NCBI RefSeq assembly: GCF_000499845.2
Contig: NC_023754.2
Span: forward strand, 19,222,111 to 19,286,110
DNA from: Phaseolus vulgaris
Lineage: Eukaryota; Streptophyta; Magnoliopsida; Fabales; Fabaceae
Direction of reading: 5' to 3'
Length of the DNA stretch: 64,000 bases
Below the pieces are notes generated by a model. The model saw only the letters and a program-made list of their open reading frames with translations. It was not told where the DNA came from and did no database searches. The position numbers and the translations under genes are program-made. Of this stretch, positions 17,345 to 29,800 are shown in pieces; within the stretch, counting starts at the first letter, position 1, and the number at the start of each line of letters is the position of its first letter.

Positions 17345-19339
17345 CTAAGACATAGAAAATCTTCTTCTTCTGGGCTTGGACAAATCAACGTTCCCATCTT
17401 CCAAATGGGTCGTGTCCTTGGACCCGTTTCTGAATGGGTTCAACCTCCCCAGCGTTTTAGAAACGGAGGAGAAGAACGTCGCCTTTTTTGTGCTTCCAGA
17501 CGACGTCGTTCCATTCCCATGAGTGCTTTCAGCGTTATTAACGTTCTTATTCTGCATATCAGAAATGTACATCTTCATCTTCAGTAACTCCGTTCTCAAT
17601 TCCTCGTTCTCTCTCACCAACGAAACATCCATATGAAGCTCATTCTTCTCTGTCGCCACTTCACGCTCCTCCGCCCCGCTCCGCAGCCGCAACTGGTCGT
17701 AGTAAAGCGCATGCAGCACAATCTGCACCGGCAAACGCTTGTTCTGCGACGCGTGCAATCGCGCCTCGTATGAAAGTTTCAATGGATCCATCACGCTGCA
17801 CACTTTCTCTCTCTCTATCTCATCCAACTTCGGATGCGCCTGCAAGAAAGAGAAGGTAAACCGTTACACGCTGTCGTTTTCTCTGATTCACTGTTTCAGA
17901 ACGCAAATAGACTGTTACGTACCTTGAGGTAGATATCTACGGCGCGGTATATATCATCGTCGACCTTACGCGCGCTTTTAGGAACCAGGATAGCGATGCC
18001 GTTGAACTTCGAAATGTTAAGATCGCCGTGTGCGGCGATCTCCGCGAGATACGCGTCGATGGTTTTCGCCACGCGCTGCATCGCCGCGGAGCAAGGCTCT
18101 TTGCACTCGCTTGTGGTGTAAACCGCGTTGCTTTTTTGATTTTCTGCGAATCCGGAAATTATTCTACGCACGCTTTCGAGATCGAATAGTCTTTCGCCGT
18201 CGTAGGTGAACGAGAGCACGAGGAGGTCATCGACGGTCACGTGCTCGAGGATAGCGGAAATCCGCTTCTCAAGCTCCGTTTTGCAGGCTGTGGAGCTGCG
18301 GAGGTAGATCGCACAGCGGAGGATGCAACAGAGGAAGTGAATAGGAAACGCTGCTTTCTCGGCAGGGAAGAGATCCACGATTGATTCCAGAAGCTTGCGT
18401 TGTTTGGATCTGGAATCAGAATCTCCAGGATCTGACGATCGGATTCCGTTGCCCGTGTGGTCGCGGACGAGATCTCGTAGCGCTCTCTCCGTGTAGGTGA
18501 TGAGCGCGGCGGCGACGGTTAGAGTCCTTGCGCCACGCTGCTTCATAGCGTCGATGACTCTGCTGAAGAAGTCGATGTCAAGAACAGCTAGCTCCTCCGT
18601 CCACCAGTTAGGGGGCGAACAGCTGGGGAAATTGGCTTCGCTGCAGGCCTTGGCGCTGACGGCCTCGACGCAGCGTTTCACGACGTTTATGTCGTCGGCG
18701 TAGGGGAGGAGGTTGCGGCAGGACTTCAGGACGGTGACGGCGCCGGTGAGTGTGAAGAATGCTACCTGCGTGAGAAACTCCTCCGTCCGTCCGGTGAGGT
18801 TGTTTTCGCAGTACTGATCCGTCATCTGAAGGAACTCCGCGGCGCATCTCAAAACGGCGACGTTGTTGACCGTTATTTCAAAGTTGACGCCGTAACAGAA
18901 TTTGGCGGTTTTCTCGAAGATTGCAGGACCTCCTGGTATATCAGAGAGATCGATTCTGGTGACCTCGTTCTCATTTGCTTCCAGTATCAGTTTTCTTATG
19001 TAGTTGCTCTTTGCCACCAACATGAACTGCACCAAACATATTCAAAACCCTTTTCTTTAATCACGCATGAACCAGTAGGCACATAATTGGTAACAATCAT
19101 TCAAATCACAATATACTCACTTTGTGGAGCGAGAAACTGGTTTCTCCAACTTCAACTATAACATCAGTTGGTATGTCTTGAGAGAAAACCCTGCAAAAAA
19201 AAAGTTAAGTTATTAATTATATTTAGTAGAGTATAAAGCATATTCATGCACGGTGCATGGAGTTGAAGTGAGCTGAGTATGTTTACCATTGCCCGGTTCT
19301 CTCCATGGCGAGGGAGAGCCTATTATTTGGAGTCGCCAT
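17345..19339 (-). CDS. RPT2: NPH3/BTB-domain protein, ROOT PHOTOTROPISM 2 homologue
   Basis: Plasma-membrane-associated signalling protein. Family knowledge: RPT2 binds phototropins and NPH3 and acts in blue-light phototropism, leaf positioning and stomatal responses. Exons: 19339-19287, 19190-19121, 19026-17923, 17839-17345, giving 573 aa against about 590 in Arabidopsis. The N-terminus (MATPNNRLSLAMERTGQW, VFSQDIPTDV) leads into a BTB domain at about 29-100. The NPH3 domain spans about 181-462 (PPNWWTEEL to LHALYYDQL) and includes the family motif LSYEARLHASQ. A predicted coiled coil (about 480-510) follows. The C-terminus RRRRFSMS resembles the C-terminal 14-3-3-binding phosphosite described for NPH3/RPT2 proteins. 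Exon 3 is strikingly GC-rich. The match to RPT2 is better than to other NPH3 members because both termini agree, but orthology was not tested by phylogeny. Confidence 0.95.
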
Positions 19340-19512
19340 GAACTTCTGTGGGAGGGTGGGTGGGAATTGGACAAAAGTAGGTGTAGGCAAAGAGAATGGA
19401 ATTGATGAGAAGAGAATGGGAATGGAATTTGATGAGAGGAGATTGGGAATGGAATTGATGAGATGAGATTGGGAGTGGGAAGGGGTTGCATGGTGGGGGC
19501 TATTATAAAGGG
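19340..19512 (-). promoter_or_regulatory. 5' leader and TATA-like box of the RPT2-like gene
   Basis: On the minus strand a TATA-like CTTTATAATA (19,501-19,510) lies about 165 bp upstream of the start codon. It is followed by a strongly pyrimidine-rich leader made of repeated CTCATC/CCATTCC-like units, which is plausible 5' UTR. An overlapping minus-strand open frame through this leader reads the start exon in the wrong frame and is not a gene. Confidence 0.45.
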
Positions 19513-20876
19513 AATTTGGGCACTGTAGGGGATGAGTTGTTATTATGATTTAATCTTCATGGGATGAACTTGAGGATTTGTGATTTGTGGTCCAAGTTTG
19601 TGATGTTAACCAATGTGATATGTTACTTTTGTTATCTTTTCTGTGAGGCTTTTCCATTTTGGCAGTCATTTTCACTTGTGCTGTCCTTTTTAATCTCCTT
19701 GTATTAGTTCAGAAAACAAGTTCCCATTGGCTCTATTTCTACCAGCACAATCATGTGCCCGCCCTTGACTTACATGCATGTACAGCACCTCCATATTTTT
19801 TCTTCAGAGAGACATTAAAATAAAAAAGTTACTTCCTTATCCTATCTCTTCTTTCACATCTTCGTATCTTCATTCATTATTTGCTTTCCACTAATAATCT
19901 TTATATAATCACGTTATAATTCTCAATATTATTATTTTAATATTTTTTATATTATTTAATTCTAAACTTATCCTTATTATATAATATTATTATTTTAATA
20001 TTTTTTATATTATTTAATTCTAAACTTACCCTTTATTATATATTATATATGTTTGTTTCTAAATCCATCACATCAAAAAATTATATACAAAAAAAATTAA
20101 ATTATCATTTTTCTTCATTTTCTCATCTACATCTCTGTGTTTCTCTGTGTTTGGAAGAGATATGTTTTTTTCAGTTTACTACCACTCACAACCGCCTGCT
20201 TTACTTTAAGAATTGTCTTTTTCAACTATTTTGGATTTGTTTGGTGACCGTATCACTTTATATTATCCCTTCAATTAATCATTATTACTTATCAATATTT
20301 CTTCATATATGGGTTAATAAAGTAGTATAGGATGCAGAGGGACACCAATTCTCTCCACTGGAATTTACCATCAATGTCAATCATCCCTTCATTAATTTTA
20401 AGCATTAATTTATCAACATTTACAAAATAAATTAATACTTTTATTTCAAGTTCTATACACTATGGGGTTCTACAACATCCTAAAACAAGCTTTTATGAAA
20501 TCTTACATTTTAGGGTGCCATAACAAGATCCATTTACAAATAGTACAGTCTTTTTTGAAATTTTGCACTAGAAAATTAATTACAAAAATTTAACTAAATT
20601 TTTAAAATTTACTATGTAGCATTGTAAATACCATTGATTAGGATATTATTGAAAAAAATGGCTGCTTATAACATTATTGTTTATACCGGAAAAATATAAT
20701 TAGCTTTTTAATCATTTGTGATGTTAGTTTTTATTTCATAATGGACACAAAAAGAAATGTAATTTATAGATAGGAAATTGATACCTTGACAATTTATAAA
20801 ATTAAATTGTATATAATTCTTGATATAATAGGTTTAGAAATAATTTTATATAATAAAAGATAAATTTAGAATTAAA
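19513..20876. other. Upstream flank of the RPT2-like gene and spacer
   Basis: The first 300 bp may hold distal promoter elements. The rest is AT-rich with the 59-bp tandem duplication. The open frame at 20,049-20,330 is hydrophobic and AT-driven, with no family resemblance. Confidence 0.5.
19927..20040. repeat. Tandem duplication, about 59-bp unit
   Basis: AATATTATTATTTTAATATT followed by TTTTATATTATTTAATTCTA and AACTTA occurs twice in succession, with a TCCTTATTATAT / CCCTTTATTATAT difference at the unit ends. Low-complexity and non-coding. Confidence 0.8.
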
Positions 20877-21129
20877 TATTACGAAGTAGACTTTAAGTCT
20901 AACTAAAAACCATAAAACCGGCTCATGAGGTGAGTATTGTCCGATAGCGGCCCGATAGGCCCAACACAAGCATTCGCTAAGATAGGCTCAAAATGGCTCT
21001 GATACCATGTAAGAAAGAGTGGACTTTAAGTCTAACTCAAACCCATAAAACCGGCTCATGAGGTGAGGATTGCACCCACTTATATACAATGAAAGGTTCT
21101 AATCTCTAGTCGATGTGGGATCTCCATCA
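20877..21129 (-). mobile_element. TRIM-like element with internal deletion, flanked by TTAAA
   Basis: On the minus strand: a complete LTR (21,129-21,008), the primer site TGGTATCAGAGCCA (21,007-20,994), about 54 bp of internal region, then only the 3' half of the second LTR (20,939-20,877, ending CTTCGTAATA). The rest of the internal region, the polypurine tract and the 5' half of the 3' LTR are missing. TTAAA at 20,872-20,876 and 21,130-21,134 is a plausible 5-bp target-site duplication, so the deletion came after insertion. Confidence 0.85.
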
Positions 21130-21134
21130 TTAAA

Positions 21135-21620
21135 TAATATAATAAAATAATAATATTAAAAATTGTAATTTGATTGTGTAAAAAATTTGGATTGGAAATA
21201 TATGATTACTTAAAGAAAAAGTTTGCAATTCATGCAAGTTGTAAGCAAACGTGTAACTAGTAATGAGTGAGTGACAAAAAGACAGAGTTGGGTATGTGAG
21301 GAGACGTGAAATGTATGGGAGTGAACGAGACAGCGTGAGACAGTGAGTTGGGTAAACGTAGACCTCAGAAGCATAACTAGGTGGAAGATCCGCCACGTGT
21401 TACTAACATTCCCAAATTCTGGGTCCCACCACACACTACAGACTAAGATCCTAGATCACCAATAGCACCTTGCCACGTTCCTCATGCCTTCTTTTTCATC
21501 CAATCACATTCAAGGAATAGATGTTCTATCCCCAAATTAAAAAGTGTTTCCCACTGACCCCACACAGCAGCTAGCTTCCCCCACAACATTAACCATTTAC
21601 CATCATACTTATTCTTTCAA
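21135..21620. other. Less AT-rich island without a recognisable gene
   Basis: About 21,360-21,600 is compositionally unlike its surroundings and carries CCACGTG/GCCACGTT-type ACGT cores, CCAAT (in TCCAATCAC) and GGTCCCAC/GACCCCAC motifs. It resembles a promoter more than a coding sequence, but no exon follows in either direction. Confidence 0.35.
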
Positions 21621-21794
21621 GTAATGATGCCTTTACAAACCTATCATATGATAACCGAAAATAAATCAAAAATTTAATTCAATGTAAAGTTTATATATAA
21701 AAATAAAATAATTTAAATATAAAATAACTAAGAACTTTGTAATTTTATTAATATAAAAACCTTTATGTTATACATATTATTGTAAAATTTGACA

Positions 21795-22035
21795 TTTCAA
21801 CTAAGTTAATAACAATAATAAACTTTAAATAACAATAATCATCTGCTATTACATGAAAATATAGTATTATTAAAAAAAGAAGAAAATATAAAGAAATTAG
21901 AACAAAACTTATATATTAACAAAAACGGTACATAACATATACCTATTAATAAATATCTCTAAGAAAAAATTAGATTAAAGTCTATAATATCAATAAAAAT
22001 ATATTTATGAATAAGTTTATTAGTGCAGATTACTA
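21795..22035 (+). repeat. Dispersed unclassified repeat, copy 1
   Basis: Blocks shared with 26,580-26,820 include TAGTATTATTAAAAAAAGAAG-like, AAATTAGA(A/C)CAAAACT, ATATTAACAAAAAC, ATACCTATTAATAAATA and ATGAATAA. The order and spacing are the same over about 230 bp. It is AT-rich and non-coding. Confidence 0.65.
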
Positions 22036-22546
22036 TATGATTATATGCAAGTCTATATTCAATAAATAATTTAATTTTTGTGAGTTTAACATTACATTTT
22101 ATGAGACTTTTTTTATTAAAATTTATTAATATAATATAAAAATTAAGATCTTAAATTTTAAATAATTTTTCATATTTATTTAAGATTTTAGATCTTAAAC
22201 CAAATCAAGAATCATAAAAAAAATATCTTAAAAATATCAATAATAAAATAAAACATCAATTAATTAAAATAAAGATATTATAAAAATCCATTACTTAAAT
22301 AAAATATTAATTAAAGTGTGACTGTTATAATTAATGTACTCTTTTATTTGAGTAAAAGCTACTTAGTGCCTTGAAAATGATTTAAGATGATGGTATACGA
22401 AGTCAATAATTCAAGTATTTTAAAAAATTATGTAATGCATCGAAAATGAAAAGAAATATGTGTTTATAACACTTCTTTTAAAAAAAACAATGTTAATTTC
22501 TCAACTAGAGTTTAAGATATATTAGCACTTTCTTAAAAACTTTACA

Positions 22547-22548
<2 letters not shown>

Positions 22549-22596
<48 letters not shown>
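22549..22596. repeat. (TA)n microsatellite
   Basis: About 24 TA dinucleotides without interruption. Shorter TA tracts occur near 2972, 3465, 32,131, 33,774, 34,473 and 37,198. Confidence 0.95.
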
Positions 22597-22597
<1 letters not shown>

Positions 22598-23084
22598 TGA
22601 AGGAGGTTTTAATAAAAATAAAATTTTGATCGATGACTAAAAAAAGTAGTTTAATGATGTATTTAATACTTACAGATGATGTTCAATTTTCACAATATTT
22701 TTTTATGGACAACTTTCAAACTAAAGTTACGTGATTAGGTTTTTTTTTATCGGCATTACATGATTAGGTAAAATACAAGTATCATAAAGTATATAAAGGA
22801 AAGCTTAGACATAATTATAGTTTTTTTAAAATATAGAAGAAGAATTAGAAATTCATAGGCTGGTGCTGCCCCGTAAGTGCAACACATTATGGTCAAAACA
22901 TATAATTCATAGAATTGAAAAAAAAAAGATATTAAAAAAATGTTTGATGTACATTCTAAAAGTGGAGTGTAAAGTAGAAGATGAGAACTGTAAGAAAACA
23001 TAACCAAAATGGATAAACTTTATTATACCAACCCTCACACTTTGTTTTATATTTTAGGCTTTTAAAGTTGCCATTTTTTTATAT

Positions 23085-23700
23085 ATTACATGTGTGGGGA
23101 GGAGACAGAAACAACGTCTCACCTGTTTTGTATATGTAGGATAGCTTGGTTGGTTTGTTCCAAGTGTTATGAGTGGGTGGGTCTGGCATCGATGGTTCAT
23201 CAAGGCCCAAAAATGCACTTCTCAAAGTTTATGATGATAGAGGAAAACAAAGATGTTAATCGGATATGGTATTATGTGCCGATAACAGTTATAGGTGAAT
23301 TGTGAAAACAAATAAATAAGAAGGTTTTTAAGAATGGGCATATAAATTACATTGAAATCTTCACGATGGTGTAGTTGCAGGTTTGGTCATGGGTTACCTC
23401 AAAGGTACGCTTAACATGTTTTTCTTATTCTAATTGGTGTCTCGAACCATTGGTATGCATGAGACCGATAAAAAAGAAAGGTTAGAGGGATAAGGTTGGG
23501 ATGAGCAAGATTTCTTAATGCTAGAGGTTGTGTATTTTGTATCTTTGAACGTGTGGTAGACGTCGTGGGTTTTAGTGTTCCGCAGTCCTCTAAACGCTTT
23601 CAAAAACGAATTTTAGGTTAAAAACTCATCTGTTTTTGTATAAGGATTGAAGAATTCCTAAAATACCTTCATTATTTATTTATTTTTACTGATAATAAAA
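23085..23700 (+). pseudogene. Decayed LINE tail (zf-RVT domain), related to the copy at 48.8-50.2 kb
   Basis: The frame from 23,090 reads CGEETETTSHLFCICRIAW, which aligns with the zinc-binding region of the LINE inside the kinase gene. After a stop at 23,303 and frame shifts, VWSWVTSKV and FSYSNWCLEPLVC correspond to the last part of the intact copy (WLKNRV and FSDWILNPELCV). The 3' end (GTATAAGGATTGAAGAATTCC ... CTGATAATAAAAA, about 23,638-23,700) matches the 3' UTR end of that copy. The UTR between is much shorter. No target-site duplication is visible. Confidence 0.8.
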
Positions 23701-24789
23701 ATGACATAATCTACTCTATAATGCTCGATCAGGAACTGTTCTCATGGCATTTGGTCAGGGAAAGTACTTCTTGTTGAAAAGTTGAAATGACAAAGGAAAG
23801 TAGAAAACACAATCACACAACATAGTGAAATTTAGTATATAGTAAAACGTATAAGAATTACATCTATGTTTCGCTGTAAACAGTTAACCTTTTTTTCCAG
23901 CAAACTCTTGATAAAAAAATGGTAGTAGAGACTATATGGAAGGGAGCTAGAAATGTTAATTGTGTTTTATTCTTTTCCATGAGTGCAAGTAAACAAAATA
24001 TGTTTGAAATGGGGTTCACCATTAATTATACCCTGAGATACAATTAATTAACAGAAGAAAGCCAATAGTCCAGAGATATTTTGGTGTCAAATAGGTTCCA
24101 AGTGTTTAGTGTACACAAGAAAAACAACTGAGAGATATGCATAAAAATATCTGCCTTTCCTTTTCTCTATAAGAAAATAAATCATTACTATAATAAATGC
24201 TTAAGTTAAGCACAAGCTGTGGCCAAGTCATTGTAGTACCAAAAAAATATCTGACTTAATCCGAGTTCACAATAAATAGCCAACTCAAATGTCCTTTAAG
24301 ATCTATGCACTTGTTTGTGTTTGCTTGCATGTTTGTGGTTGCAACTTGCAATGTATGTGTTTCTTCTCTGGTGAAATGAAAAATGACAGTTCCTTTTTTA
24401 GTTTTATCTCAAAATTAAAAAAGATTGACAAAAGATTATCCAAAAGAAATCAGACAAAACTAAAGTCAGATTTTAATTAAAATTCTGTGAATAAAAAAAT
24501 ATTTTAAAAAAATGTTACGTACTAAAAATGATCAGTTATACTTCTCAAGAGAAACTAATTAATCTGACAAATGCATTATATAAAATTTTAAAAAACTACA
24601 AGTAATATGATATATAATATGATATATAGGATAACAACTTACTCCAGAGAGACGTTTTATATATATATTAACACATACTAAATAATACTTATAAAAGATT
24701 AGGAAATTTCTTGAGTTCTTTAAATTGATGTTGATTCTAGTTCATGACATTGATGTAAGTGTTATATCTGAAAAAAAGATACTTTAATG

Positions 24790-24840
24790 TTTAAGTTAGT
24801 TTTTCATATTGTTTTAAGTTAGTTTTTCATATTGTTTTAA
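24790..24840. repeat. Perfect 25-bp tandem duplication
   Basis: AAGTTAGTTTTTCATATTG followed by TTTT is present twice with no spacer. Confidence 0.9.
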
Positions 24841-25914
24841 TTGATGTATCTATCTATAAGATCTTGATGAATCCTATTGATTAAAATTAAGGTATGTTAT
24901 CAGATTAACCTTCAAATTTTAAATAAAATTTCATATCAAAATTATGTTAATTATTTTGTGTTATGAAATTTTTTGTGGAGTGTACAAAGATTACATCGGT
25001 CATGTTATCCGAAAAATATTCGATTGACGATCTTCACATAAATGTTAAATAAATTTGAAGAGAAGAATAATAAATACGATTGTGCAGACTAATGATATTC
25101 TTTGAGCTAGCTAATATCTTCAATGATTACCTATAAAAATTACACAATTTTTTTTTATATGATTTGAACATGTTGAAAACATCTGAGAAGCAGAAGACTG
25201 AGAAGAAAATAGCTTGCAAGTTGAGGGTTGATTTTGTGGACAAAATCAGTGACAGAGACCCAAATTTAACTCGAAAGGCAACCCTGGTCAAACTCAACAT
25301 TGATTGTAGAGACACCGGCCACCCACACCCTTGGCCTGCTTTGAAATCAGCATAACTGTATACAGTGACAGTTGGTGGGAACTTTATATTGAATTGTCTT
25401 CAAGAAAATTATGAGCATGGTGTGTGGTTGCAGCATTCAGATAACCCTTGAAAACGGACTTTGGGATTCATCTCATTGGTTCATAGACTTGTATAATTGC
25501 CAAAACACATACAAATGCCTTCAATATAATCAGCTTTCTATCCAAAGAATGTATTAAAACATTATGACAGGAAAATACTTTGGGTGGGGTCTGCATGTTT
25601 GAGATAATGTAGGCCATTGTTTTCCATTATTGTGATTTTAAAGTTCAATCATTTTTTTGTCCATAATTTCACTCAAAACACAATCAAACTTCTCAACCCA
25701 ACTTCCAACTTATGGGCTGGATTTTCCACTAACATGTGGCTACCAATTTTTGTGCCTCTCCTTACATAGATATTAGAACAAATGAAAGAGAATACATGGC
25801 AAAGAATAAACATTAGGTTTAATTTAACATTTTATAAGAAAATTTTACGTGAAAAGATGATAAAAAAAAGAAAGAATTTTTTTTTATTTACATCACTTCA
25901 TTGTATATTGTATA

Positions 25915-26036
25915 AAAAATATATAAGTGTAAAAAAAATTCTTGAAATTACCAGCTATTTAGAAATATATAAGTACTTCATTGTATTAGAAATATATAAG
26001 TGTAAAAAAATATTCTTGAAATTACAAGTTATTTAG
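25915..26036. repeat. Tandem duplication, about 73-bp unit
   Basis: Both copies share ATATATAAGTGTAAAAAAA, ATTCTTGAAATTAC and AGTTATTTAG-like blocks. The small open frame across this segment is just the translated repeat. Confidence 0.75.
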
Positions 26037-26579
26037 GTAGAGATTCATTAATTATAAAATTTTATTATTATTAAATTAATTGTATATAATTATTATTTTT
26101 TCATAAATTTAGTAAAGGTATTAAGTTCTAAAATTTGCAAGTCCTCTTAATAACTATATCTTTACTTAAAATTGACATTTGTTTATTTACGAGTATTTAT
26201 ATTGAATTTGGATATCTCATGTACATGTTGCTGATGTAATGAAAACCGACTTTGGGATTCATCTCATTGGATTATCAATTAATAGACATTGGGAATGTTA
26301 CAACTTACATCCTTCTTTATTTTTATAATATTTTGTGTAGATGATAATCCTTCTTATGTGGGTTACAAACTCAATTAATATCAATATTTTTATATTTTAT
26401 TTTCAACTGCAGTATTGGACAAGGCGTATAATAAATTAATAAAGGTTCTTCTTTATTAATATTTTTGTTAACTTATTTTTTCTCATTTCCAGATGTGTTT
26501 CCTTTTTTAACTATGAAGTTTTATATTTTTATATTTATTTTATTTTATTAAAAACTTTCACGTTAGATATCATTATGTT

Positions 26580-26820
26580 ACTTCACATCTAAGTTAGACT
26601 GATATCTCAAGTAACAACAAACATTTGTCATCACATAAAAAAAATATTATTAAAAAAAAATACAAAAATATGAGAGAATTAGACCAAAACTCATATGTTA
26701 ACAAAAACTATACATAGGTAGACTATACCTATTAATAAATAATTCTAAGAACATACTATATGGAAGCTTATTATGTCAATGAAAGAATTCTCTATGAATA
26801 AATTATAAATTAGCCAACTT
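26580..26820 (+). repeat. Dispersed unclassified repeat, copy 2
   Basis: Colinear with copy 1 at 21,795-22,035. Its central block (AATTAGACCAAAACTCATAT, GTTAACAAAAAC) is also nearly identical, in reverse complement, to 33,645-33,745. No terminal inverted repeats or coding frames were seen. Confidence 0.7.
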
Positions 26821-29800
26821 ATCAGCACATACATTCCCTTAACAAAAAATGAATAATCTTAAACCTGATTTTTCTACCGTAATTAAGACAAGTATTTCAT
26901 CGATCACAAAACATCCAAGGAACATTTGTCCTAATAGTAAACACATCACAAACCAATACAGAGTTACATTTCAGTCAGACATTAGTAAATCTCAACTTTT
27001 GAGCATCCTACAAAGCATATATTAACTTCATAAAATTCAGATAATATAAGAAGTTTTATACATTATAGAGCAATAAAATTTTGAATAACTAGCATTGGTT
27101 TTCGTGTTTAAGATTTGTTATTTGTTGTTGGAGATCCTTCATGCTAACATGTTCTTTGTTTTCTAATTATTGTTTTAACTTTTCTTTTATTTTAACTTTC
27201 TTCATATTGCAAAAAAAAAAAATTGTTGCTCAAGAAAAAACTGTCTTATGCTCGATTTTTTTGTTCTGGTATTAAAAAATGTTAGCCTTTAAAAAAAACG
27301 ACATGAGAAAATATTATTCCAAAAAAGTAATAGTTTTGTTTTACATACCACATATATTTACTCATAAGGGTTTGTACATTCTTAAAATATTCATTTAATT
27401 TATTTACTTTTTTGATAAAAAAAAATCATACCACAGTCAGTTTATTAACAATAGAATAAAATAGTAATTTTGTTTACACTTGGAGTAAATAATATATGTA
27501 TTGATAATACATTATCGTTTAACATGAAATTATATTGCATATATAATAATCTAAAAACTAAAAAAAAGCATGTTTATCATAACTTTAAATGATTAACAAT
27601 GAAAATTACTCTTACAACATATAAAAGTTAAACTCTTCTGGTTTTTATTTTGAAAAATAATATGTGCCGCAAAATCTATCTTTTTGAAAAAAAAATATGA
27701 TCTCATTTTTCAAACAATTGTAAGTAACCCTTTTCATTCTTATTTCGATCTACTAAAATTAAATTAGAATAAGTCGATTAAGATACATGTTCTTTTATAA
27801 AAGAAATTGAGATAACTTATATCCGCGGATACTAATTTTTGTCGGTCGATTCACGTTTTCCCTCACACTTTTTCAATTGGGTCGTCTTACTCTACTTATC
27901 TTGGTTTTTGTTCCTTCACCTCAATCAAGTTTTCATTTTCTTCGTATGTTTTCGGTCTGAAAGACACTTGCAAAAGGTACTCTGACGATCAAATAAGTAT
28001 TCGATGCTCAATGCAATTAATATACGATAACAACGTACTTTTTTCTGAGAAATTATGATTGTTTATATATTTATTGTTATATGTCTATTATTATTGGATT
28101 GAATTAGTGTTTGGATCTGTTTAAAAACATAATATCTAATGTTTTGGTACAGTTTAAGTTTGTTAATCTCCTCGTGATCTTAATGCATTTTGAATAACAC
28201 TTGTGAATTAATAAATCAAGTATCTATTTAATTATGAATTTATGGATTAATCCATATAAACTAATGAAATCTAAAAATTATTTTATAACTTTTTAATCCC
28301 AAATTTAACAAATATAACAATTACAAAGCAAACTGAAAAATTAATAATTTATTATTTAGTACAATTAATAAAAAAATGTATTAAAACATTTACATTCAAT
28401 ATCGTCCAGAATTATCAAAGATATTCACTTTCTGAAATTTTGCTTTTGATTTCATCCATTTGTTCATTTGTTGGAGACAACTATAATCAACAATAATTTC
28501 AGCATCGTAGATCTTTATCTTTGTTAATGGATTTTAAATGGGGTTTGAAAAAGAACCAATTTTCTTTATTGCATGGTCAGCTGCAGGAAACATGGAAGCG
28601 AAGTTGCGAAGAGTGTTGAAAACACATGTGAAGGACTGAAAATGTTGAACCAGGGACACTGTTACAAGAAAAAGACACAAGCAAGGGGCAATAAGAATGT
28701 TGTAAAACATTGTAAAAAATAATAATAAAAAAAACAAAAGGAATGACTTGTTATGTTTTCCATGTTTTAAAAACTATACATGTTTTTGAAAAATTTCAAA
28801 TAAATTTTAAAAAATAGTTATAAATTTTGAAAAGTCTAATTTGAATCTAGTTGAACCTTATATAATGAATTTTTAAAATAAAAACACCCTTAAATAATAA
28901 TAAAAAAGTATTAAATTAAAAGGCATTAAATCAAAATGGACTGATATTAATTTCAACCAATAATCAATCCAAAATTAAAATTACAGATTTTGTTCCTATC
29001 TCCTTAACTTCTTTTGTTTTAATTTTTATTAAATTTAATTTGAATATCACTAATTTTAGATTGTTGAATGTGACTGACACATGAATGCCTGTAACTTTTA
29101 ATTATAAAATTTCAATAATGAAATGTGTGGACAATATAAAAAAATAATTATGATATAATCTTTCTCAAGGGCATTTTTTTGTGGCCTTCCGCAAGTGCGA
29201 ACATGTCCTTGTTCATTGGTGGAGTAATTAGGCCCATTCTTAATTTTGAAGCCCACCATCATTGATATGATGGGAAACTATGTGGCCCTCACTATCCAAA
29301 TCTAACAGCTAGGCATTGTTGGGCCATGATAAAAAAAATTAAAAAAAAAAGTGACCACTAGAAAATGGCCTAAATCAATTATGATTTTTCTTATGAGTTA
29401 TATTCTCTTTGATAATGATGTTAGTTTTGGCTGGGATATCTCTTTTATTCAATCCTCTTATCTATAGTGATTTAATTGCATCAACTTAACACTGCGTTTG
29501 GTTTCACATCTTATACGTACTTTTCCACGTTTATTCAAATGCTAACTTCATAGTTATGTGTTATACACGTGATTTTTTTCGTTGAGTGTCCAAACACTCA
29601 CTTAAATATTTTAAGCATGTATTAATTAATGAGTTTAAATTTTCATCTTGTTGATGTGAAATGTTTTATTAGTTTTGCCGATTATTAACTCCTCAAAATG
29701 TAACTTTTGAACCCAAATTCACTTTAATGTGATTATTCATTAACTCACTTTTATTATAGTGACTTTGTTTTAAGGTTTCACGAATTTTGATCATGGATAA

